Of a stretch of DNA of 64,000 bases, positions 1 through 12,220 are shown piece by piece (the first letter of the stretch is position 1; each line of letters begins with the position of its first letter). Made by a program: the position numbers and the translations under genes. A model generated the notes under the pieces. It was not told the origin of the DNA. It made no database searches and saw only the letters and a list, made by a program, of their open reading frames with translations. Origin of the DNA: Gordius sp. MW1 (lineage: Eukaryota; Nematomorpha; Gordioida; Gordea; Gordiidae); contig OZ038532.1 in the NCBI GenBank assembly GCA_964036665.1, forward strand, positions 4,588,001 to 4,652,000. The letters run 5' to 3'.

Positions 1-984
1 AAACTTTGAGCACTCAGAGTTCGGCAGCATGCTATATGCAGCGGCAGGCGGTCATGAATCTTTCACATATGTGATTTATTATAATTTATATATATATCAT
101 AGTAAATGTATTAAAATATTAAAAATTGTCGCAAATGATTAATACCCCTCCTTTTGTCCTCGGATTAGCTCCCCTGTCAATTAGTTCCTTTAAGACATCC
201 TCATTGCAAAACGTCGCTGCATAATGGAGAGGTGTCATGTTGTCCTTTAAATTATACAATAATAAATTACAAATTGAATAACTAATAGTTATTTATTTAT
301 TAAAATAGTCACCTTATCTGTTTGATTCACATCCACGCCCAATTCCAAAAGACTACGGATGATGTTGATTTTATTATCTTTTAAAGCTAGCATAAGAAGG
401 TTTTGATTGTTTTCCTTGAAATATTATTTTTAAAATATAAAATTGTCTATAGAAAAAGATTGTGATTCAAGTAGATTTTAATTATAATTTAACTGGTGCA
501 TTGCTGATAACAAAATAATTAGATTTTGAAGATATTAAAACTTTTATTAACTTAAATGTTTATATTTAGAAAAAAAACGTCGTTTTACCTTGTCACTGAT
601 ATTTAACCACGTTTTTAATTTTTCGAATCTTTCTTGCAATACTATTTGTTGGGATTGTGGTAGCTCCTTAGCTACCATACTTTTTTTGGTTGTCCTGAAA
701 TGGTAAACGAGATAATTCAATCCATTCTCTACCACACTCCAATTGAGTTTTTTGGCAGATTCTATCCATTTAGGAATATTGCTGGATAAATAGCTGTCGA
801 ATAAGGCATCACTAGCCTTTTGTTCTGGCGATTCAGATAATTCGGGAACTTTAAGCGTATTTATAAAAGTAATGTCAACGGGGTCGGGAGGAGGTTCTTG
901 GGCTGATGCAGTAATTGTCGAATCTATGACAATGTCCGGCGGTGTATTTGTTGCAGCTTTAGAATACTTCCGCGAACTTTCCAT
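1..984 (-). CDS. nompC-like: TRPN/NompC-like mechanosensory channel, N-terminal part (partial)
   Basis: Four exons on the minus strand, the last cut by the window edge: 589-984, 313-414, 146-244 and <1-59. All junctions are GT-AG and phase 0. The start at 984 is the first ATG after an in-frame TAA (1006-1008). Exon 1 encodes 132 residues: a low-complexity N-terminus, then a helical segment around KWIESAKKLNWSVVENGLNY. Exons 2-4 encode ankyrin repeats (MLALKDNKINIIRSLLELG; then DNMTPLHYAATFCNEDVLKE; then DRLPLHIACC). The order of N-terminal helical region, a first repeat with KDNK, a second ankyrin repeat, and a short threonine/glycine linker (TKGG) before the next LPLHIA repeat resembles the start of TRPN (NompC), a mechanotransduction channel with about 29 ankyrin repeats and six membrane segments. 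Only the start is visible, so the channel domain is not shown. Another ankyrin-rich protein is the alternative. Ankyrin assignment is firm; TRPN is moderate. Confidence 0.62.
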
Positions 985-3338
985 TAGAAGAGAACTGGTA
1001 AAATATTAATCGCATTTATCAACGCTCTTTACGACAATAATATCTAATGCCTTCTGTAAAATTATGACCATTGTAAACCACGGCGATGCGAGCATCATAT
1101 AAACATTGGTAAAAATCATTTGGCTTCGAACTCTAATTTATCAGGTTTAATATTAAGGGGTCCTCATAAGATATCCGGACAAATAAATTAATGACCTAAT
1201 AGATTTTCATGTTGTGTGCGCAGTTTTGTGGAGTGCTTTCAAGTCATTAATTTAAGTAGGGCTACTTCAACTAAATATAGTTGATACATTAGGTAGGGGC
1301 AGCAACCGAATGTTAATACCTATTGATTTTTTGACTGCAAAGGGGTAGGGGACTACAAATCTAAAGAAATGATTGAGAGTTGGATTTTAAATATTATAAA
1401 TATACAACAACTTAATTTAACCTTGTTTATTAATGTTTAAAAAGTTTTATAATTATTTTGCTGTGGTATCAGAGAAACAAATAATGAAAAGGCGTTTTTA
1501 TTTATAATTCAGTAATTTTTAAAATTATGAATAAAGGGCAGCTATAAATTAATTTTAGAAATTAATATGTTAATGGACTTTATTATAATAAAAATGAACG
1601 CTAAGTGTATAAAAATTATTTGTACTCCTCTTTGGTAGATTACATTACGCTAGATGCACTTAAGGATATCTTTATTGCCCATATTTACAATATGTGTATA
1701 TTTATTCGCTGATATACTCCTTTCAGACGGTTTATGCTAATTTTTAATTCTTTATTTTTATTTGTGAAGATAATTTATAAAAACTATTTAATGTAGTGGC
1801 TCGAATTAAGTCTCACACCATGTTTCGTTTTCTTCACCGGCTGTGCCTAAACTTCTTTTAAAAGGCTATTATTTAGGTCGATGAATCAAAAGTATGGGTC
1901 CGTCCCTTATTCATTTATAAGCATAGACTAGATAGACTGCTCATGCCATATGTTGCAAATTTTGCGTCTTTTCCTCCATTTTGAAGAGAGCAACTGGTGT
2001 ATTTTAACCATGTAATTTTGCCCTATAACAGTCAATTTACCTTCCTCACTAGTTTATAAATTAAAACGAACGTTAATAAATTAATATTATACATATTGAT
2101 GGCGCTATATTATTAAACAAACTTAAATCGCAGTTTTTACATTTTTAATATTTATGTATTGTTATAAATGATTTTTATTTTAAAATGCTGTTTTTGATAT
2201 CTACCTAATTCAATGTTTTTTTAATTTATTTTTTTAAAATTATTTAACTTGCGAAAATTACTAATTTCTATATGATCACCACTTTACCATGTTAACATTA
2301 AAATGGTGGAAAAAAGGGTACACATTTTGTGCGTTGATGAGAAGTCTATCTAATCTGTGTTTATATGCCACATTTATTCAGATTTTCAAGAATAATAGCA
2401 TCTTAAATTAAAATTTATAATTTAATCTTTTAATTAAGTGTGTTTATTATCTTATACATATATATATATTTTGCGTTTATAATTAACATTTCAGCTATTA
2501 TTTATAATAGAGTTTGTAATCTGTCTTAAAGGGCTTCAATTTAAATATTTATTATTCAATCTAAGAATATAGTTATGTAATTATTTTAATTGCTAGAATA
2601 TGTATGACCATCTTGATGATGTAAATATTTATAAATATGAATATGACCCTCTTTCTCAATCAAATTTTCTAATAAATTAAATGAATTAATGCACATTTGT
2701 TTATACAACATTAAACTTCCATGGAATAGGTAGATAAGATATAACCAGGAATTTGTGAAATGTGTATTTTTTAACATATATATTATATGGAACAATGTTT
2801 AAAAATTTTTGGTTGAAAAAACTAAAAATTTTAATATAAAAAAGTATAAATAAAAGTGCATTCAGACGCTATGAAAGTAATCTTAGAATATTGACGTAGG
2901 CAGAAAGAAAACCCTTCTTACGCTGATTTAGTGAATTAATAAGGAGACCGAGGACTAAATGGCCATAAAAAATTAAATCGCGTTTTAAAAAACGAATAAA
3001 GTTTTTATTAATTTTTTTATTGGAATACATTTTTATAGTCTACTAGATAAGCTCGGCAAACGTTGTTTTGCCATATACATTATGTCTGGCAAATTTACTA
3101 ACTTACTATAAGTGTGTGGGGATATTTTTTGCAGAAGTTTTATCTAAATTGTAGTGTTTTTTACAATCGATGGAAAGTAAACGTAAATAACTAATTGCAG
3201 GTAAGAAGTTTGTCGGGGAATGCAGGGGAGAGAAATATTTTTATTTATTGTTTCCGGGGGGGGGGGGGGGGGGGGTTGTTGGTCTACCGGTTATATTTTC
3301 TTAATCACTCTTAAATAATATCTTTTTTATCATTCGCA
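985..3338. other. AT-rich intergenic DNA with a 20-bp G run
   Basis: This stretch lies 5' of the TRPN-like gene and ends at the Helitron remnant. It is very AT-rich with no convincing coding region; the short open frame at 2586-2795 is low complexity. It would include the promoter of the minus-strand gene, but I see no clear core-promoter motif. A pure run of about 20 G at 3256-3275 lies beside the 3' limit of the Helitron remnant. Confidence 0.6.
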
Positions 3339-6330
3339 TCACTTTGTTAAATATGGAAAAATTAAGACAGAATTACGGTGGATTTTCAGAGCCTGAAATG
3401 ATGTCGGGCCTCGGACATTGTGAAGCAGCATGCGCAAATAAAAACCTTCGGCCTGATTGGGATGGATTGTATACATACGTCCAAAAGCATCACATGGACG
3501 TCCGGATAGGCAACCACAGGTCCCTGTTTTCTCCGTTGAAACACGTTCCGTGCCGCGTTCCAAGTGTAATACCTCGGAACCTCGTGGTATAGCAGGGTTT
3601 GCGCGAAAGTGTCCGTTTGACACGTGGAAAAAGGCTGTCAACGTGGTATTGGAGGGGTGTGCCACTTTGTGTACGGCGGTCGCCGGAGTGAAGTAGACGC
3701 GCTGGCCATTTTCTAAATGAACCGCGAGATGTACTACGGGCGGGTAACGTTCGTGAATGGGGAATGCGAGGATTTGCCAAACAGCCTCATTGCTGCTGAT
3801 ATATCGACCCATTTGAAATTGGGTAATTTCATCCGGGTTAGAACGCGCAAGGCCAAAAACTGCCATATCGCTGCCTTTGTTGACGTATTTGCAGATATAA
3901 TTGATGGACTTTACGGAATTACAGTACTCTACGTTTATGTGCGCCGTGAACATTTGTGCGAGTAGGGGAGAGTAAGGGACTATCCAGCTGTTGTCAATTT
4001 TGACTGGGGTATTTTTTACCTGTATTGTGTAGATGTGACCTCCCTCGCCGGGTGCACGGCGTCTATATAGTAGGTAGCCGTCGACACCAGTTTTTGTTTC
4101 TTGAGTCAGGCGTTTCGGATAACGTTTAGAGCATTTACCTGCTTTCATGCACGGGGACGCGTTATTTATACCGCCGCAAGGTCCGTGAATCATATGTCGA
4201 GTAACAGTGGTAAACAAAACGAGATCGGCTAGCGGATCGGGTAGTTCTGCACAAATAATGCTATCTATTTGCGACGAGTAAATGGTGTCTCGGAGCCAAA
4301 TTAGAATATGAGCATGGGGTAGCCCTATTTTCTGCCATTCGATCGAGTACATCCAACAGGTAGTTTGCCCGAATACATGAGATTTAGCTATAAGATCAAT
4401 AAGGCAACGAAGTTTTTGGCGGAAAACACGGGCGGTCAGATCGTGACGATATGGTTTCTGGCCCGCCAACAGTAAATCCGCAATTTCGGGCCAGGCAGGA
4501 TTGCAGGTGAAAGTTATAAACAGAGTAGGGCAGCCGATACGTACATATGACATCGCGTCCTGCGTATATTCATGCATGTGACGAGGACTTCCCTTATCCG
4601 TAGCCGGAAGGATGACCATTCGACCAAGATCGGACGTGTTACCATCCTTCGCAATGGAATCGCGCAGGTGAATATATTGCTCGGCCCTAAGTAATCCCTG
4701 ATTAAGGTGGATGTAAAGGAGGCGTTCGCTCTCGATCTTGGCATACATGTCGACAACATATTGGTAAATAGTTGTCGGCACCGCAAGATGTGGTTTTGGT
4801 TTAGGCGTACCATAAACCGATACGCGTAAAATTCATCGCCGATACCTAGTAGACAAATACACGGATCATATAGGGGCACAAAAAATGAAGCGTTTACCTT
4901 TTTTTGTGTAGGAGCTCGCGTAGCGGAATCTAGGCGCATTAGATTTAGGTGGTAGCCATCCTCTCCTTGGCAAAACAATATGGGGTATTGCAGGGCATCG
5001 TATGATCTGTGCGTGGCATCGATGTTCTTGAGGGTTTCATCTCTTCGGCTTATTATAATATCGCGACGCTCAAATTCGCTTCAAACCATGACGATCGCTA
5101 CTTCGTCTATCGTAGGTGCGTTAAAGCTTCTTTTATGTTCGCCAGGTGGCGTCCTATCAGCCTTGATAACGACCTTGTAATCGTCAGTGGGCATGGGCTC
5201 CAACGCGAGTTTGAACAGGGTAACCAGATGATTTTTAGTGTGGAATAACTGCTGCAACGCGGTGATTATATCACGGCGGATAACGGAATGCATCCCGCAC
5301 CGTTGATCAATTTCAGCGTCGCCCATAAAATATATTTGAAGAAAGCCGTGGGCAGCATCAGGTACCGGGAGAAGTGACCCGATTCGGTGGTAAATTTGCC
5401 CTTGTACTCTAAACGTGGGCATGAAACCACCATCATTCATAACGCGCGTTGCTTCAAACAATGTCATTTGAAAGCAAGCGTTGTATTGGCGAATGTGTTC
5501 GAGAAAGTGTTTGGACACAGGAGTAGCCCCAGAAACACAACTTAACAGCGGTTCCGGTGGCTCTTCCAGAGGTGGTAAATTGACCTTCCCATTCAAACTA
5601 CACATTCCACCCGGTTCTGTGCGGAACCATAGAACCTGACAATGTACACACAGTGTATCGATTCTGCCAATTGTGACGGAGGGATGAAGTCTGTAATCAT
5701 ACGCCGAATCATACGCGAAAGCGGCTAAGGTTAAATTGGCTCCCGAGCTATTTCGTGTAAGCCTAGCTCGGTTCCGAAGGTCGGCCAGCCGAGCGTTGCG
5801 CTTTCCGCTAATTTCAGTTGCTCTCGCCGTGGAGGATCGAATCCGCTTTTTGGCCAGCCGGGCGTTGCGCTTTCCGGCAGTTTCAGCTGCTCTCGACGTG
5901 GAGGCTCGGTTCCGAGGCTAGCCGGGCGTTGCGTTTTTCGCCAGTTTCAGTTGCTCTCGCCGTGGAAGATCGATTCGCTTTTTGGCCAGCCGGGCGTTGC
6001 GCTTTCCGGCAGTTTCAGCTGCTCTCGATGTGAAGCTCGGTTTCGAAGGTCGGCCAGCCAGGCGTTGCGATTTCCGGCACTTTCAGTTGCTCTCGACGTG
6101 GAGGCTCGGTTCCGAAGGGCGGCAAGCCGGGCGTTGCGCTTTTTGCCAGTTTCAGCTGTTCTCGCCGTAGAGGCTCGATTCCGAAGGGCGGCAAGCCGGG
6201 CGTTGCGCTTTCCGGCAGTTTCAGCTGCTCTAGTCTTCTTTGCGGTTTTTGTAGTACATAGAATTTTTGTAAAAGTTTTTTTTCCGCCGAGGCATATTTG
6301 GCTGTTGGTTATAATAGTGAATAGCAAAAG
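3339..6330 (-). mobile_element. Decayed Helitron: Rep (HUH) region, helicase missing
   Basis: Minus-strand remains of a Helitron RepHel protein. In protein order: seven 23-residue repeats (6240-5760); a zinc-finger-like stretch with CVHCQVLWF near 5640; the helitron-like N domain with TFRVQGQIYHRIGSLLPVPD (5605-5081); and the Rep core (4781-3339). The core shows FITFTCNPAWPEI, the HUH-type motif GLPHAHILIWL and the tyrosine motif YICKYVNKG. These drive rolling-circle transposition in the family. Reading frames break near 5080, near 4780 and again near 3620. The C-terminal PIF1-like helicase is absent, so the copy is inactive. The 480-codon frame that is still open suggests moderate age. Shadow frames on the plus strand are not genes. 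Confidence 0.88.
5760..6240 (-). repeat. 69-bp tandem repeats coding the Helitron N-terminal 23-aa repeat
   Basis: Seven GC-rich units start at about 5783, 5852, 5916, 5983, 6052, 6121 and 6190. The period is 69 bp, with two units shortened to 64 and 67. On the minus strand each unit reads as 23 residues around RNARLAALRNRAS, a charged, probably helical heptad-like repeat. Because 69 is a multiple of three, copy-number change keeps the frame, whereas the 64- and 67-bp units break it. The GC content contrasts strongly with the AT-rich surroundings. Confidence 0.85.
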
Positions 6331-7020
6331 TAAAATAAATCTTTTTTTAGCATTTGGGGGGGGGGGGGTTCTTAAAAAAAACAGTCTTAAAGTAGGTACC
6401 CGATTTTAGACTTAGAAGCATTGTAACGACAAATTAAGTTAATTAAGTTATTAAACTAAGCTACCATAGAGATGTTTATATTCAAATGAGTGTCGTACCG
6501 TTGTATTACATGTCAAAGCTTCCACAAAATGGCATTAACATGTAGATGAGATGGCGAATGTCAGTAAGAGATGAAGGTCGATATGATATAAGCATGTTTC
6601 TACTTGTCATTATGGTAAAAGGAAACAAAAAACGTTAAAGTAAAAGTGTAACGATATACATTTAGAACACTACTAAAAATAATGATGCTTACTTAAGTAA
6701 CAACACAACATAATTTCATTAATTCTTGCCCTTTAAATTATCACATAAAGTTTCACAATATAAATCAGAAATAAATAAGTCTGACAAATTATCATAAGTA
6801 AATTGGTTTGTCTTATTATATATATACTAAAAATAGTGGGTGCATAAAATCCATGACGTTATAAAATTCGTGCCCCATTTCAATATATAAAATGTATAAG
6901 TCTAATATTAATTTTTAATCATATAAAATTAATTATCCTATAAAGAAATAATACATATTTCTACTTATATCCTTCCTGACGTCATTATTGTATATGATGC
7001 TATAAATGAAACTTGCCGGG
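6331..7020. other. AT-rich spacer with a G run, no gene seen
   Basis: AT-rich sequence between the Helitron and the LINE-like tail. A 13-bp G run lies at 6356-6368. No open frame or RNA signature is supported. Confidence 0.5.
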
Positions 7021-7290
7021 AAAAGTCCGATATTTAAAACAAAAAGGTATTTTAGGAATCTGAAAAAGCTATTTTACCCCTGGCCGCCCTGGGCATCTAC
7101 GGCTAAATTTTCGCGCGAATCGGGCCGGTAGTTTCAGAGTTTAACCCTTTTTTAAAACGAAATGTCTGATATTTTTAAAACTAAAAGGAATTTTAGGATT
7201 CTGAAAAAGCTATTTTACCCCTGGTCACCCTGGGCATCTATGGCTAAATTTTCGCGCGAATCGGGCCGGTAGTTTCAGAATTTAGCAATT
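7021..7290 (+). repeat. Two 139-bp tandem copies of a LINE-type 3' tail sequence
   Basis: Two near-identical copies with a period of about 139 bp (7029 and 7168 are equivalent positions). Each contains CTATTTTACCCCTGG, GGGCATCT, TTTTCGCGCGAATCGGG and GTAGTTTCAGA, followed by TTTA. The second copy runs straight into the (CATA)n array. A conserved block of the form CGCG-AATCGG-GTAGTTT-AGTTTA just before a tetranucleotide repeat is typical of 3' ends of invertebrate non-LTR elements or their non-autonomous derivatives. The family is an inference; no coding part is attached. Confidence 0.6.
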
Positions 7291-8568
7291 ACATACATAC
7301 ATACATACATACATACGTACATACATACATACATACATACATACATACATACATACATACATACATACATACATACATACATACATACATACATACATAC
7401 ATACATACATACATACATACATACATACATACATACATACATACATACATACATACATACATACATACATACATACATACATACATACATACATACATAC
7501 ATACATACATACATACATACATACATACATACATACATACATACATACATACATACATACATACATACATACATACATACATACATACATACATACATAC
7601 ATACATACATACATACATACATACATACATACATACATACATACATACATACATACATACATACATACATACATACATACATACATACATACATACATAC
7701 ATACATACATACATACATACATACATACATACATACATACATACATACATACATACATACATACATACATACATACATACATACATACATACATACATAC
7801 ATACATACATACATACATACATACATACATACATACATACATACATACATACATACATACATACATACATACATACATACATACATACATACATACATAC
7901 ATACATACATACATACATACATACATACATACATACATACATACATACATACATACATACATACATACATACATACATACATACATACATACATACATAC
8001 ATACATACATACATACATACATACATACATACATACATACATACATACATACATACATACATACATACATACATACATACATACATACATACATACATAC
8101 ATACATACATACATACATACATACATACATACATACATACATACATACATACATACATACATACATACATACATACATACATACATACATACATACATAC
8201 ATACATACATACATACATACATACATACATACATACATACATACATACATACATACATACATACATACATACATACATACATACATACATACATACATAC
8301 ATACATACATACATACATACATACATACATACATACATACATACATACATACATACATACATACATACATACATACATACATACATACATACATACATAC
8401 ATACATACATACATACATACATACATACATACATACATACATACATACATACATACATACATACATACATACATACATACATACATACATACATACATAC
8501 ATACATACATACATACATACATACATACATACATACATACATACATACATACATACATACATACATAC
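7291..8568. repeat. Pure (CATA)n microsatellite array, about 320 units
   Basis: About 1.28 kb of uninterrupted ACAT/CATA repeat. The only interruption I see is one A-to-G change at 7317. It follows directly after the LINE-type tail at 7021-7290 and so probably grew from its terminal short repeat. The sequence alternates purine and pyrimidine throughout, which favours Z-DNA. The minus strand is open in all three frames (MYVC repeats), a trivial result of the unit and not coding. Confidence 0.97.
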
Positions 8569-9420
8569 ACACTTTACTTTATATATCGATTTTTACTATA
8601 AGGAAAAAATTGAAAAAAAGTGCTTTGTTTTTAATAAACTAAGTTTTAAAAAATCAAAAAACCTAGAAATTTCAAAAGTGCCTGGGGCTAGATATAGCTC
8701 TGTTCAGGGGATAGATTAACCCTTAAGTTTTCACTTCTTAAAGTGTATGCTAACTCAAATCAATAAAAAGCTTGTTACATTGTAAAAAACATAGAAAATA
8801 GAAATGTAATATGATTGTATTTTATATAATACTAATAAAAAAGGGTCAAGATGACAATCTTACTTAAGTACACTTAAAAGAGAGATTCTGCAATGAAAAA
8901 ACACTTTTAGTCATTTTTTAAAGTAGAAGTCTATTTATATTCTAAATTGCACTAAGTTGGATTATAAACAAAATTTTTGTTAAGTCTTGTCATTTGTATG
9001 ACCCAATGAATAATGGCTAGAACTAGCCCCTCTCCGACTAGCCCCGACACCTATTTTTATGTACAATTAATAATTTAAAATGTTAAATTGCGAATAAAAA
9101 TTTAATCCTTAGCCGGGTTTTATATAAAAAATATCACTATAAAACTTAAATTAGGCCAAATATAAAGCCAAAAAAATTTTATGTCCAAAATACAAAATTT
9201 TGTCAAGGCTACTAGTAGCCCCAAGAAATTGTTTTTCTTCTATAAAAATTTTTAATATTATTTTTTCTAAACAAAAATTTTTTTACTTATACCTTATGAA
9301 AAAATACACATATGGTTTAAATTTTGATTGTATATTATCATTATTTTAAAAAATAATTATAAATATAATAATAGTACCCTCGGGCAACGCCTAGTTTGAC
9401 CATCGCGCGAAAAGTACAAA
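8569..9420. other. AT-rich spacer, no gene seen
   Basis: AT-rich sequence with many short A and T runs. Two short blocks containing CTAGCCCC (about 9025-9050 and 9210-9225) look like repeat debris. Nothing codes convincingly. Confidence 0.5.
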
Positions 9421-9575
9421 ATGATTTCTATCTTATTTTCGTTCGCTCTTTGCCGCACGCCTGCGGTTTCACTATGAACGCCTACTATTAACAATTGTTA
9501 TTATCGTTTGATATATGATAAATTTTACGATTAATATACAGAAAGAAAAAAGAATGAATAGTTTGATAAATTAGC

Positions 9576-10200
9576 TCAAAACTTCACTTCGCTTTTTTTC
9601 GCTTCGCGCGTCATCACGAACGTTTTCGCTCTGCCGCCAGACCCTTGATTACCACCCTGTTTTGGAGAGGTTTGGGGGGTGAAGGATGTATTGCCATTGG
9701 TGGTCCCAGTATTTGGCCGCCCGGCGGTTGAAGCAACCATTTTTGGAGGACAAGTTGCGTCGGATAAACTTGGATCTTCGGAGTTGTCATCGAAACTAGA
9801 GTTATTGAATGGGAAAGTCAATTCAATGGGTCTAATGTTATCCATGTCCACCATGTCAGAATTATCAAAATCCGTAAAAGTACTTCACAGCTATGAGTGT
9901 CAGGGTTTATGTCCAATATTTTGGCTGTATATTCTTATCCGCCCTCGTCCTAAATAGCCAGACACACATCATTAATCTTCCATTTGGACACAAAATTTGC
10001 TCTACCACGTTTTTCCTTTTTCTTCTTTCCATAGCTAAACTGTTTATCTTGTTTACATTTATCCTCTTTTCCAATTATTGGCAATTCAAAGCCACCATCA
10101 ACTGCCTCCTTCATTTTAGTCCAACTCTGATTCCATGCCTGGATCATCATCTTCCTCACTTTCATTTAAAGGTTTGATTGAGGGTTTACCGATAAATTCG
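9576..10200 (-). pseudogene. SMN-like Tudor-domain pseudogene
   Basis: Read on the minus strand across frame breaks, this stretch resembles a survival-motor-neuron type Tudor domain. It has an acidic then lysine-rich lead-in (KKKKEKRGRANFVSKW), then WKINDVCLAI, EYTAKILDI, THSCEV, FYGFDN and MDNIRPI. This follows the SMN pattern of W..GD.C.A, then Y.A.I..I, then C.V..-GYGN, then L..L. In-frame TAG and TAA interrupt the segment just after CLAI, and a frameshift separates CEV from FYGFDN, so it cannot be translated as it stands. Downstream lies an open 92-codon Ser/Thr/Gly-rich frame (9576-9854) ending KTFVMTREAKKSEVKF, which I do not recognise. The SMN YG box is not seen. SMNDC1 (SPF30) is the nearest alternative parent. 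Tudor identity moderate; pseudogene status good. Confidence 0.5.
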
Positions 10201-11339
10201 GCTGCTATGTTAAAATTTTAGAAACGGCAATCTTCAAAAAAACCTTTATCAAAGCTTTATTTAAAATAAATTTAAATTCTGAATTTATAAAATTGTTTAA
10301 ATTTAACGATTTTAAACAATTTCGATGATCGGGCTCGAAATAATTTCATTTTTTTAGCCTGGGCAAAATCAAAATCAAAATAGGTCGAGTTCGGGCCTAT
10401 TAAAAGAAATTATGCAGGGCTTTGATTGCTAGAAATAATGGTATTTTTATTTATTATAAATTTAAACAGTTATTTACCAAATTACTCATAGGCCTGTAGT
10501 AGCAAGCATTAAATGCTATCGAGTTGAAGAGGTGTAATAACTGAGAAATAATAAAATAATTTTATTTTGAAAGTAACTTGAGACTTTATGTTTAGAAATG
10601 ACATAGATTTGTAATACATTTATTTTAGTAGCTGTATGGCAGTTTTTAAAGAAATAAACTATTTTTTTTTTAGTTTAACTCTTTTCTATTGATTCCGATG
10701 TCAGATTATCTTTAAAAAATGCAAAACTATCTTTTGACTTTACATGATTTTAAATGTGGATATAAATCTATCATTTGAAGTTTTAATTCTTAAAGCTAAT
10801 ATCTTGCATTTTCTCCCAATTAAAATCTTGCATAGACCCCTGATCTAGAGAATTTCGTATTTTGCAGTAATAATTATTTCTCTTAGAAGCAGGAATTATA
10901 ACAATATAGAACCTAGAGTTTTATGAAATCAGTTAAAATAAACAAGAATACGATTATATTTAAATGGTGCCAATATATGACTCCGTTATGATTCTAATTT
11001 AATAGATATCTCTCTACCTTTATTAATATAGACCACGTTCCCTAACGTAACGAGCAATATCACATTTATTATCTTAACCTTTAAAATTGCCTAATTACAT
11101 ATCATTAAATGAGATGTCGTGTTAAATGAGTCTCCAATCTTTCCCCATCCAAAGTTCAGTGTTCCTGGTGTGGTAAAAATGCCACATGAAAAGGTGACAA
11201 GTCGGAGGGAAAAGTGTTTTGGTAAAAAATTACATTCTGAGCCTCTCCTCACCACAATTTATTTGTTCATCGCAGAACCCTTCTCTTACCCCATCCCACC
11301 TCCTAGGCATTTCAAAAGTTGTAAGATTTCGCGAAATAC
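10201..11339. other. AT-rich spacer, no gene seen
   Basis: Mainly A/T-rich sequence with no supported gene. The short frames near 11119-11346 are low complexity and run into the MITE at 11348. Confidence 0.5.
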
Positions 11340-11347
11340 TCTATAAC

Positions 11348-11535
11348 CATGGGCGTACGCAGGGGGGGGGAGGCAGGGGGGGGGGGGCGGGTGCCCCCTT
11401 TCCTAATTTACGAGAGAAAAAAAAATTTCAATGCAAAAACATTGAAAAATTAAAAAAATTTATGTTTTCCCCCCCTCTAAATGAACTTTTAAACGTTTTG
11501 CCCCCCCCCCTAATTCAAAACCTGGGACGCCCATG
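11348..11535. mobile_element. hAT-like MITE, family A (perfect 8-bp TSD)
   Basis: The left end is CATGGGCGTACGCAGG followed by G runs; the right end is C runs followed by CCTGGGACGCCCATG. It is flanked by a perfect 8-bp duplication, TCTATAAC (11340-11347 and 11536-11543). It is 188 bp long and non-coding. With the other copies this defines a family with about 16-bp inverted ends and 8-bp target duplications, as in the hAT superfamily. Confidence 0.9.
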
Positions 11536-11543
11536 TCTATAAC

Positions 11544-12220
11544 CTTAGCCTATAATCATAAAGTTAAGTTATTACGTTACGCGCGCTTTACAAGTGTAGT
11601 ACTACTCTACTAGTACACTATATCATTAGCATACTAAATGGTATATGAAAATGGGTAACGACGCACATTTTAACCATGTGAAAGTGGTTTTATCAATGTC
11701 ATTTTTTATACTTTTAAAATCGAATATAAATTTAAATCAGTGTATTTATTTGATATTTTACTGGAATACCTGGCATTTTTATCATTTAAATTGCTAATTG
11801 AAAAGCTATTACATTGGGACAATAATTTGCGACTCTATTATTTATATCGGTATTCCTTAAAGGTAAATAAATTAAATTACCGAAATATGTTTTAATAAAT
11901 TATATTTTTCGTAACTGCTATTCCGATAAGCTTAAATATTATTATCTAAAAAAACCATCTTTTAATTTAATTGTTCGAATTTTGATGAAATTTAATATTT
12001 TTTATTAAAATTTTTACAAAAAGATCGAGTTTTTAAAAAAATGACTAAACAAGTTTATCTTTTTAACAATATAATTTTTTTATATTTTAATCTTAACTTT
12101 TTTTTTGCTACTCTAGAATTTAATATGTTTCTAATTAAACTTAATGTGCAAAGATTCAAGTAGATTTAGATTAGGCTTGACGAATCAAGCCTTTTATTCT
12201 GATACTAATAAAATATATGA
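11544..12220. other. AT-rich spacer, no gene seen
   Basis: AT-rich sequence between the MITE and the nested hAT-like block. No open frame or structured RNA is supported. Confidence 0.5.

Noticed and set aside
3344..3965. Plus-strand open frames of 79-82 codons
   Set aside because: They are antisense to the clearly recognisable Helitron Rep coding sequence.
5736..6409. Plus-strand open frames with repeated RALRFPAVSAAL
   Set aside because: They are shadows of the 69-bp repeats, whose minus-strand reading fits the Helitron protein.
7275..8572. Three 426-431 codon open frames of repeated MYVC on the minus strand
   Set aside because: They follow trivially from a 4-bp repeat with no stop in any frame; not genes.
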